The translations under genes were made by a program, and so were the position numbers. The notes beneath the pieces are model-generated. The model had not been told where the DNA came from. It saw only the letters and a program-made list of their open reading frames with translations, and made no database searches. Of a stretch of 64,000 nucleotides of DNA, positions 8,641 to 16,047 are shown one piece after another. The DNA lies in contig NC_019695.1 in NCBI RefSeq assembly GCF_000317125.1, forward strand, positions 2,034,336 through 2,098,335, given 5' to 3'. Positions within the stretch are counted from its first letter, which is position 1, and each line of letters starts with the position of its first letter. The stretch comes from Chroococcidiopsis thermalis PCC 7203 (GTDB taxonomy: Bacteria; Cyanobacteriota; Cyanobacteriia; Cyanobacteriales; Chroococcidiopsidaceae).

Positions 8641-10310
8641 TACTTGGGTTTGACCGAGCCTGCGATCGCTGGCGCAAACTCTATGGTGATGCCGTATTTC
8701 AATTGCAAGCAGCTCGACAAACTGTAGATCGTTCTACCAAAGGTGGCGTGACTCAAGAGGAACGCAAGCTAGCCCAAACGCAAGAGCGAGAAGCCCAAAG
8801 GCAAATCGATCTGCTGGTGGGGCAAGTCAGCCCGAATCAAAGTAAAACTCAGTTAGAGTTTTACCCTTACCGTTACTTTGCTGCCGAAGGCTTTCTACCA
8901 GGATATAACTTTCCCCGTCTCTCAGTCCGCGCTTACATCCCTGCTGGCGATGCAGGTAGATTTGTCTCTCGTCCCCGCGTGGTAGCAATTCGCGAATTTG
9001 CTCCTAGTAATGTCGTTTACTACGAAGGGTCGAAATTTCAAATTGCCAAAATGCGAGTTCCCGTGGGTGGAATCGAGGGTAAATACGTCCGCGTCAGCGT
9101 TTGTCCTAGCTGCGGCTACTTCCATGAGGGAGATGATTCCCTACGCGACACTTGTGAAAACTGCGGTGCAAAGATTGTCGCCGATCGCGATGGCAACCCT
9201 GGCAAACTCAATCGCGTGCTAGAAGTAGAGACGATGATAACCCGCAGGCGGGAACGGATTACTTGTGACGAGGAAGAACGGCTCAAGTACGGTTACAACG
9301 TCACGACACATTTTCGCTATGCGCCGCAAAAGCAAGAGATAGCAACAGTCATAGCAGCGGATGGAACGCAGCTATTGCAGTTAATCTATGGTGAAACGGC
9401 AAAATTGCGGCGGATCGATCGGGGCTTGAGACGCGATCGTACCGAGCGCGGATTTAAGTTAGATGCAGCAACAGGAGTGTAGGGCGATCGCTCTACGAAT
9501 GAAACATCCCAAGAGAATCTACAAACAGAAGTCAACCTGATGGTAGATGATACTTCTAATATCCTCGTAGTCGAACCAGTTAACATTCCTACTGGGAATT
9601 CTGAGGCATTTCTCGCCACTCTCCAGTTTGCTCTAGAACGAGCCATCCAAGCAGTATATAAACTCGAAGCGGACGAACTAGCCTCCGAGCGCTTGGGTCA
9701 AGGGCAACACTTACTTTTTTGGGAAGCCGCCCAAGGAGGAGCAGGCGTTCTTTCCCAAATACTCGAAGACCCTGATGCTTTCAAGCGGCTTGCAAATGCT
9801 GCGTTAGATATTTGTCACTTCTTACAAGAGAAGCAAAGCTGTACGAAAGCTTGTTATCAATGCCTGTTATCCTACCGCAATCAGTTCGATCATCCATTGT
9901 TAGATCGCTACCTAATTCGCCCTTGGTTGGATCGGCTTGGTAGCAGTACCATCACTCGTCAAGCCGCAAATGGTTCTCGTGAAGCTCAGTACCAGCAATT
10001 ATTACAGCAGACAGATCCCAACTCTAATTTTGAGCGAATTGTCTTAGCAGAGATCGATCGACGGGGGTTAAAACTACCGGATACTGCTCAAGAGTTAATT
10101 CCTGAAGCTAACTCTAAACCAGACTTTATCTACAGGAATGCCAAGGTTGCTATTTTCTGCGATGGCTCGGCTCACGATCGCCCAGAACAACAGCAACAAG
10201 ACAAAATTGAGCGCGATAATCTCAGATATGTATCTGGCTACTATGTCTTAACCCTACGACATGATGAGGATTGGCAAACCAAGTTAGAAATCTTAGCTTC
10301 TTTATTGTAA
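8631..10310 (+). pseudogene. DUF1998 helicase C-terminal part with zinc ribbon and nuclease-like tail, 5'-truncated and interrupted by TAG
   Basis: C-terminal region of a large superfamily-2 helicase of the kind found in defence islands (DISARM DrmA/DrmB-like and related). Features in order: FYPYRYFAAEGFLPGYNFPR; a zinc ribbon with CPSCGYF and CENCG; an in-frame TAG at 9480-9482; then a DUF1998 region with FWEAAQGGAGVLSQ and the Cys cluster CTKACYQCLLSYRNQFDH; finally a DUF559/Vsr-like nuclease segment (KPDFIYRNAKVAIFCDGSAH). Frame is identical before and after the TAG, so one substitution splits the gene. There is no helicase core or start: the 5' end is fused to the IS701 remnant at about 8631. 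Called a pseudogene; a separate downstream product from ATG 9540 cannot be excluded. Confidence 0.82.
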
Positions 10311-10448
10311 AACTTAGTTAAAACTTTAAATGTAGATTGGCATCTTCCAAAGCAGCTTTCGGCAGAGGACGCTCCAGGTTCACGCAAGCTGGTTAAACTG
10401 ACTGTAAATTTTGGCGATTATTGCTAGAAAACTATGATTGCTGAATAG

Positions 10449-10637
10449 AAACCAGAGCGAGCTAATCCCCAAGAAATTATCAGCAAACAATCATTTTTTG
10501 ATGTCAATCTTGAACCTAAACCCATTATGGAGCAAATATCAGAGGGGATGTTGTTAGATCTAGGTTATGCTGATCGTATTTCCCCAGTATTAACAGTACC
10601 AGAATCTCCTATCCCTAATGGCACTAGAGCTGAATAG
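10449..10637 (+). pseudogene. Coding-like remnant without start, origin unknown
   Basis: The gap 10311-10780 holds no intact gene. In it, one frame stays open for 62 codons up to TAG 10635, with protein-like composition (ANPQEIISKQSFF, then GMLLDLGYADRISP). It has no plausible start because a stop precedes it at 10446. It looks like the tail of a gene lost in the decay of this island; I do not recognise the family. Confidence 0.35.
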
Positions 10638-10780
10638 ATATTTGTCTTCGCTGCTTTGCACCCATCACGAGCGATCGTGAGCAAGCGAATCTCCAGTTAT
10701 GCTTGGTGCAAAACCACTTAATTCTAAATCCTAGAACTTTTTGTTAGCCAGCGATCGCCCGATTATTTATATACTCAACT

Positions 10781-12645
10781 ATGGAACTAGAAATCCTTCT
10801 CGAAAAACTCGATTTTATTGAAGACTACGATCTTGAATTTAAAACGTCCGAAGATAATTTACCTAAAGATATTTGGAAAACGATATCTGCTTTTGCCAAT
10901 ACTAAGGGCGGATATATTATTTTGGGAGTAACAGAGAAAAGAGGTAGTTTTTTTATCACCGGAGTCAATAACTCAATTTTGCAGAAAAAAGACTTTTGGA
11001 ATAATCACAACAATCCTCAAAAGCTAAGTTTTCCCATTTGTAATGAATCAGACTTTACGATCGCTCACATTGATGAGAAAGACGTAATTATTATTAAGGT
11101 TTCTCAAGCAAGCCGAACTCAACGTCCCGTTTATATCAATAACAATCCTATGATAGGGACATATAAACGTAACTACGATGGCGACTATCTTTGTCGTGAA
11201 GATGAAGTACGTCAAATGCTACGAGATGCGAGTAGCGAACCTCAAGACTACCGAGTATTAGACAATTTTGATCTTAACGATCTCGATCTAGAGACAATGA
11301 AAGCCTTTCGTCAACGCTTTCGATCGAGAAAACCAGATCACCCTTTCTTAGCATTAGACGATCGAGAATTACCTATAAACTAGGAGGTTGGAAAAGCGAC
11401 CGCAATACACATAAAGAAGGATTAACCCTTGCAGGTTTACTAATGTTTGGTCGAGAACGCAGTATTTTAGATGCTTGTCCTCATTATCACCTTGATTATC
11501 AAGAAAAACGTTCCTCCGATCTTGAAGAACGTTGGACATATCGTGTAACTCTCGATGGTGAATGGGAAGCTAACTTATTTAACTTTTATTATCGTGTTTA
11601 TGGACGTTTAGTAAGTGATATTGACGTTCCTTTTAAATTAGATAAAAATTCAGTACGGCAAGGAGAAACTCATGTACATGAAGCTTTAAGAGAGGCATTA
11701 TCTAATACTTTAATTCATGCAGATCACTCTTCTACAAAACCCTTGACTATTATTAAATCTAAAGATAGTTTCTTATTTTCTAATCCAGGTCGTCTAAGAA
11801 TACCTATTGATAAAGTTTATGAAGGTGGAGTTAGCGATCCACGAAATCCCAATTTACAAAAAATGTTTCAGATGGTTGGTTTAGGAGACAAAGCAGGTTC
11901 GGGGTTTCCTAAAATCTTACGAGCATGGAAAGAACAACAATGGATATATCCAAGAGTTTTGGAAAATTTAGATTTAGATATGACAACAGTTGCTCTACCA
12001 ATGATCAGCTTAATTCCTAAAGACGTTGAGAAAGAGCTACGAGAAGTTGTTGGGGATAACTATTGCAACTTATCACAATTAGATCGAATCATTTTAGTCT
12101 TAGCTCATCGTCTAGGACAAATCAGTAATAGCGATATCCAATGCTATAGCCAAAAACACCCTAGAGATATTGGTGATTGTCTCAAAAACCTAGTAGATAA
12201 TGGTTGGCTAGAAAAATCAGGACATGGTAGAGGTACATATTACACCTTACCCAATGACACTCAAACCGATTTATTCTCCTTACTTCCTCAATCAGATCAA
12301 CCAAGCTCCGATCATTTGCAACCAAGCTCCGATCATTTGCAACCAAGCTCCGATCATTTGCAACCAAGCTCCGATCCTTGGGGAAAATTAATTGCGATCG
12401 CAACCCCTGTTAGAGAAAAAGGAAAAGTATCCCAAGAGCTTATGGAGCAAACAATTCTGGAACTTTGCCAAGATCGATATTTAACTCAACAACAACTAGC
12501 AAATATCTTAAATCGTTCCCCACATACCCTAAGAACAAGTTATCTAACCAAAATGGTTAAAGAAGGAGCATTAGAGTTGAAATATCCAGATAAACCAACT
12601 CATCCAAATCAAGGCTATCAAACTCGTCAAAACCCTAAGCTATGA
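10781..12645 (+). pseudogene. AlbA_2 (Schlafen-like) / ATP-binding regulator, frameshifted
   Basis: One gene split into two frames. The 5' part (10781-11383, 200 residues) is an AlbA_2/Schlafen-type domain (YDLEFKTSEDNLPKDIWKT, then SAFANTKGGYIILGV). The 3' part, open in the +2 frame from about 11374, continues the family with LGGWKSDRNTHKEGLTLAGL, a GHKL-like region (VHEALREALSNTLIHADHS; VGLGDKAGSGFPKI), a winged-helix segment and a C-terminal helix-turn-helix. A missing base near 11372-11373 explains the break. Such proteins are usually transcriptional regulators or defence-associated factors. AT-richer and HIP1-poorer than its neighbours, it looks acquired. It ends convergently against the TniQ remnant. 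Sequencing error or programmed frameshifting are alternatives to true inactivation. Confidence 0.8.
12301..12377 (+). repeat. 21-bp in-frame tandem repeat encoding PSSDHLQ units
   Basis: Three exact copies of a 21-bp unit starting CCAAGCTCCGATCATTTGC, plus a partial fourth, encode a heptapeptide repeat (PSSDHLQ) in the linker before the last helix-turn-helix of the AlbA_2-type protein. The repeat is frame-preserving and likely prone to copy-number change by slippage. Confidence 0.9.
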
Positions 12646-12876
12646 CTTTTGGGCTAATTTTTGATTCTGTACCATTTTCCCAAACGGCAAAAAACACCGC
12701 TTACACCACGCTTCATTCCACAACGCCGGAAACGCAAATCTCGACCCACAAGTAGGACATTCCGACAGCAAAGTGAACCCATAATTGCTACAAAACTCGG
12801 TTTTCTTCAACTGCCACTCGATCTTATGACAGAGCATTTCCCCATAACACGCCCCACACAAGGTAACTTCAACACC
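12640..12876 (-). pseudogene. tniQ: TniQ remnant (zinc-finger C-terminal half), type V-K transposon-like
   Basis: A 5'-truncated TniQ. The surviving C-terminal half reads LCGACYGEMLCHKIEWQ, then ECPTCGSRF, FPALWNEAWCKRCFLPF and a QK-containing tail. The paired CxxC zinc ligands and the ACY-x(5)-CH-x-IEWQ signature match, from memory, the short TniQ of type V-K CRISPR-associated transposons (the ShCAST TniQ has an equivalent C terminus). TniQ/TnsD proteins link target recognition to TnsC. The N-terminal part is deleted and the remnant follows the TnsC remnant in the same orientation. No Cas12k gene or CRISPR array is visible nearby. Confidence 0.78.
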
Positions 12877-12884
12877 TAACGCTC

Positions 12885-13160
12885 CTAAATATCTATTGTT
12901 TGACTAAACTCATCCCCTGCTAACTTGCCAAACCGATGTCGAGCACGGAAAAGGTTGTAAACCTGCCGACTCGCTCGCTGCATCTAAGCGAGCGGCTCCC
13001 ACTAAAACCACCGCAATACCTTTTCGATCAAAAATATCCCTCGCTTCCGCAAAGGCTTTCGGTTTCAGTCGATCTGCTTCATCAATTATCAACATCTCCT
13101 TACAGCATTGCAGTACATTTAACGCCCTTTGACGTATTTCTGCTACTGTTTCCTTAGTCA
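12885..13160 (-). pseudogene. tnsC: TnsC (TniB-type AAA+ ATPase) remnant, frameshifted
   Basis: Internal fragment of the transposition ATPase TnsC. One frame gives LIIDEADRLKPKAFAEARDI, containing the Walker B motif, and ends VVLVGAARLDA. After a frameshift near 12965 the neighbouring frame continues with QVYNLFRARHRFGKLAGDEF and stops at 12885. Both parts match the order in TnsC (Walker B, sensor-1 VLVG-x-x-RLD, then YNRFR-x-x-HRFGKL). The Walker A region and N terminus are missing, as is tnsB. The remnant lies between the TniQ piece and a possible transposon end at 13205. Confidence 0.8.
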
Positions 13161-13175
13161 GATGTCACGAATCTA

Positions 13176-13205
13176 TTCAGAGGGCAAACAATTAGTTACT
13201 GTACA
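13176..13205 (-). mobile_element. Possible transposon terminus (TGTACA end) beside the TnsC remnant
   Basis: Read on the minus strand from 13205, the sequence starts TGTACAGTAACTAATTGTTT, and GTGACATC occurs about 37-44 bp inside. Ends of Tn7-like and type V-K transposons start with TGT and carry TGACA-containing repeats; the published ShCAST end as I remember it begins TGTACAGTGACAAATTA. The site lies 8 bp from the stop of the integrase gene, with transposon genes on the inner side. I found no matching opposite end, so this is tentative. Confidence 0.4.
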
Positions 13206-13212
13206 AACGTTA

Positions 13213-14391
13213 TTAGAACTCAGGCACGGACAACTCCCGTTTTATGCCTGCATAGTGACGGTAGATGATTTCAGGTGAGTTGCCCACTAATCGCGCTACA
13301 TCCTTTGCATCTAGACCATTTTCTACGGCTAGAGTGATAAATGTATGGCGGATGTTGTACTGAGGCAGATACTTTTCAACCTTGCCTGTCTTTACCAAAC
13401 CTTCTACTACAGGCTTCCAGACCCGATTCAAGAAGTTATGAGAGTCAATAACTTGTCCGCGTGAACCTGGGAAAACTAAATCATTAGGTAACGGGCTTTC
13501 AGGTTTAATGCTCCCAAGAAATTCTTGAAGCTTAGAGTTGCAGGGGAAAGTTCTTGTCTTTCCGGTTTTGGTTTGTCCGCGAATACCAGTATCGCTGGGT
13601 ATGGCTTCTTTGAATTGAATCCTTTGACAATCTGCTGAAATATGTTTCCATTGGAGTGCGATCGCTTCTTCAGGACGACAACCAGTGATGAAAAGAAACT
13701 TTACATAGGGGGCGTAGTAAGAGTGGGGTATGGGAGCAAATTTTGAACAGAAGCTATTATTCTCAAATGCTGCAATAATTGCATCCCTTTCTTCCCGACT
13801 AAATGGTTCTCTACTCGTATCCCTTACTGTTTTCTTAATATCGCTAGCCATACCGTTGAAAGGATTTTCTGAGACTAAACCTGATTTGACTGCCCAGTTG
13901 CAACAGGCATTCATTTGAATTAAAGTGCGACGTGCCACTTCACTGCTGTATTTGCCAAGTAGCCAGTCTCTGACTCCTACAGCATCTTCAACATTTTTAG
14001 GGAGAGCTTGTAGCCGCTTGGCAATCTTGCCGTAATCCCTTACTAGCGTGCTAGCAGCAACTTGAGAGGACTTATACTGCGTATACTTTTCCCACAGCTC
14101 GGCAAAAGCAATTTTTGGGGTAACAATTGGGGTAATTGGGGTAACAGCGCTGAGTACTGACTGGGACTTGTATTTGGCTAGGGTATGGTCAAACCGCTCA
14201 TAAGTAATATCAGACTCAATGATCTTAGCCTTAGCCTCTGCTGCTTTTCGATTTAGTTTATTGTCCGATAGCCCAAGCGAGAGATAGTGCCGCTTGCCAG
14301 CGTGAGTGAACGCTAGCTGCAATCGACCATTGGATACTTTAATCTGTACTGAACCCTTAGAAGCTTTATGCTGCCTGCTTTCTAATTGCAT
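13213..14391 (-). CDS. Tyrosine recombinase (site-specific integrase)
   Basis: A 392-residue phage-type integrase. The N-terminal about 80 residues look like an arm-site binding domain (QIKVSNGRLQLAFTHAGKRH, LSLGLS), followed by a core-binding SAM-like region and a catalytic domain. Visible catalytic features are the first Arg in FITGCRPEEAIALQW, the second Arg-His in YNIRHTFITLA, and LVGNSPEIIYRHYAG containing the nucleophile Tyr; the usual GH of box II is GN here. The gene reads away from tRNA-Met, whose 3' end is 157 bp from the integrase start, the classic layout of an element integrated in a tRNA. It appears intact. It probably mobilised the island now found to its left, although the far attachment site was not found. 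Confidence 0.9.
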   Translation of the reverse strand: MQLESRQHKASKGSVQIKVSNGRLQLAFTHAGKRHYLSLGLSDNKLNRKAAEAKAKIIESDITYERFDHTLAKYKSQSVLSAVTPITPIVTPKIAFAELWEKYTQYKSSQVAASTLVRDYGKIAKRLQALPKNVEDAVGVRDWLLGKYSSEVARRTLIQMNACCNWAVKSGLVSENPFNGMASDIKKTVRDTSREPFSREERDAIIAAFENNSFCSKFAPIPHSYYAPYVKFLFITGCRPEEAIALQWKHISADCQRIQFKEAIPSDTGIRGQTKTGKTRTFPCNSKLQEFLGSIKPESPLPNDLVFPGSRGQVIDSHNFLNRVWKPVVEGLVKTGKVEKYLPQYNIRHTFITLAVENGLDAKDVARLVGNSPEIIYRHYAGIKRELSVPEF

Positions 14392-14547
14392 TAGGTTAAG
14401 CTGGATAATCTTTTGGGGTAAGCGCCTATAGTCTAACCTAGCTTTACCCCAATCTTACCCCAATAATTGCTCGAAACTACTCTAAAAATACCCCAACTTT
14501 TCCGCCTAAGAATGGCGTACAAGGGCTTGCAAGGCTTGAATTTCCGA

Positions 14548-14621
14548 TGGCTCAAGGCAGATTTGAACTGCCGACCTTGGGCTTATGAGTCCCCTGCTCT
14601 AACCAACTGAGCTACTGAGCC
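14548..14621 (-). tRNA. trnM: tRNA-Met (anticodon CAT)
   Basis: Reading the minus strand: acceptor stem GGCTCAG pairing with TTGAGCC (one G-T), discriminator A, D arm GCTC...GAGC, anticodon loop CTCATAA with CAT at 14585-14587, T arm GGCAG-TTCAAAT-CTGCC. No CCA is encoded. The anticodon stem GGGGA/GCCCA pairs only in its three middle positions, with non-canonical outer (G-A) and inner (A-G) pairs, which is unusual. The loop matches elongator tRNA-Met, but a tRNA-Ile2 (lysidine-modified CAT) cannot be formally excluded. Confidence 0.9.
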
Positions 14622-14855
14622 AGATTTTTGACGCTTAACTATACTAACATAGCGATCGCACCATTGCACTTTCTGACAAAATTCTGAAGCTAGAATCGAA
14701 TTCGATCCAATCTCGATTTAAATTGAGAGGACACCGAAATTTCTCTATCTGTTAAATTGGCATGAGCATAAACACAGATGTAGCTTTTTAGCAAGTCTGA
14801 ACTATACTGTTGCTGCTCGTATTCATCCTTATGATTAAGGATTGGATTAAAAAAG

Positions 14856-15935
14856 ATGAACATCTACGGCTTCCTCCAATCTATCGGGATCGCCAGCCCA
14901 TATGGTTATGGTTGGCTATCAGTCATGTTTACCTTTGTGTTGGCATGGATAGTCACTTGGCAATTAATGCCAGAAGTGCGATCGTTCGCTTTAAAAGTAG
15001 GTTGGGCAGACCAGCCTAACGAACGACGGCTCAACCGCGAACCTTTGCCTAATGCTGGTGGTTTGGTAATTTATACTGGAGTGTTAGCTGCTTTAGTATT
15101 GGCAACGCTTTTGCGCCCCATAGTTATTGAAGGAGTGCTAGCTGAGGTACTAACAATCTTGTTAGGAGGCTCGATTTTAGTTTTAGTAGGATTCATCGAT
15201 GACCAATTTGGCTTGCCACCTTGGGTACGCTTGTCCGTACAAATTCTGACAGCTTTTTTGCTCATTGCTAGCGATATCCGCATCGAAGCTAGAATATTTC
15301 CACCAATCGATCCGTTACTTTCGACTCTGATTACCGTACTGTGGGTAGTTGGAATTACGAATGCAATTAACTTGATGGATGGAATTGACGGTTTAGTAGG
15401 AGGAGTCAGCTTTATCACTTCTATGAGCCTACTAGCGGTCTCGGCACAATTTGCCACTCGAGCCGCAGCAACTTTACTCTTAGCAGCATTGGGAGGCTCA
15501 GCACTGGGATTTCTGCGTCATAACTTTCATCCTTCCCGGATCATCATGGGAGACGCTGGAGCTTATTTTTTTGGCTACGTGCTAGCGGCTACCGCAATTT
15601 TAGGTAGCTTAAAAGTTAATACTGTATTTGCTTTAGTACCAACAATCCTATTTCTGCTGCTACCAGTCATTGACACAACTCAGGTGTTTGTCCTGCGGTT
15701 GATGGCGGGGAAAAATCCTCTTAGTACTCCTGGTAAAGACCATCTACATCACCGCTTGTTGGCTACTGGCTTATCGCAACGAGCTACGGCGATCGCATTA
15801 TGGTCTTTCACCGCAGTCGGGAATTGTTTAGCAATGAAACTCCAAGGTATGACCCCTCTCACTATCCTGATGACTATGCTCAGCATTGTCGCACTTCTAA
15901 GCTTCACCATCTGGCAAAGAATTAGGAAGGTATAA
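14856..15935 (+). CDS. MraY/WecA-family polyprenyl-phosphate sugar-1-phosphate transferase
   Basis: Integral membrane glycosyltransferase (family 4, 359 residues) that transfers a sugar-1-phosphate, probably GlcNAc-1-P, from a UDP-sugar to undecaprenyl phosphate, starting a cell-surface polysaccharide. About ten hydrophobic segments are evident. Signature motifs: FIDDQFGLPPWVR (DDxxGL type), NAINLMDGIDGLVGG with the catalytic Asp, MGDAGAYFFGY, and GKDHLHHRLLATG with the HHR motif. WecA-like rather than MraY because of the HHR-type loop and non-mur context. The ATG at 14856 follows an AAGG-containing leader. It stands alone on this strand between tRNA-Met and the convergent M23 gene. Confidence 0.88.
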   Translation: MNIYGFLQSIGIASPYGYGWLSVMFTFVLAWIVTWQLMPEVRSFALKVGWADQPNERRLNREPLPNAGGLVIYTGVLAALVLATLLRPIVIEGVLAEVLTILLGGSILVLVGFIDDQFGLPPWVRLSVQILTAFLLIASDIRIEARIFPPIDPLLSTLITVLWVVGITNAINLMDGIDGLVGGVSFITSMSLLAVSAQFATRAAATLLLAALGGSALGFLRHNFHPSRIIMGDAGAYFFGYVLAATAILGSLKVNTVFALVPTILFLLLPVIDTTQVFVLRLMAGKNPLSTPGKDHLHHRLLATGLSQRATAIALWSFTAVGNCLAMKLQGMTPLTILMTMLSIVALLSFTIWQRIRKV

Positions 15936-15949
15936 AGGGGGCTAGGGAC

Positions 15950-16045
15950 AGTTATCAGTGACCAGTGACCAGTGACCAGTTAATTTCAACTCCTGGCTCC
16001 TGACTCCTAACTCCTTTCTGCTGATAACTGATAACTGATAACTGA
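15950..16045. repeat. Short tandem repeats (STRR) between two convergent genes
   Basis: Tandem units CAGTGAC, TGACTCC and TGATAAC occur in succession, ending two bases before the stop of the minus-strand M23 gene. The same heptamer families recur at many intergenic sites. They are contiguous, without spacers. Confidence 0.85.
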
Positions 16046-16047
16046 CT

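Noticed and set aside
9480-9482. TAG in the DUF1998 gene as recoding (pyrrolysine or readthrough)
   Set aside because: Cyanobacteria are not known to use pyrrolysine, the gene is also 5'-truncated beside a transposase remnant, and no recoding structure was recognised; a nonsense mutation is simpler.
12182-12403. Minus-strand open frame with repeated NDRSLVA
   Set aside because: It is the antisense reading of the 21-bp tandem repeat in the AlbA_2-type gene; no other coding signal.
14548-14621. Direct repeat of the tRNA 3' end marking the far attachment site
   Set aside because: No second copy of the tRNA 3' sequence (AGATTTGAACTGCC on the plus strand) was seen between 8 and 13.2 kb; the far end may be lost or outside the window.
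12640-14640. Cas12k gene, tracrRNA or V-K CRISPR repeat next to the TnsC/TniQ remnants
   Set aside because: I looked for a GGGTTGAAAG-type repeat end and Cas12k-like coding on both strands and saw neither.
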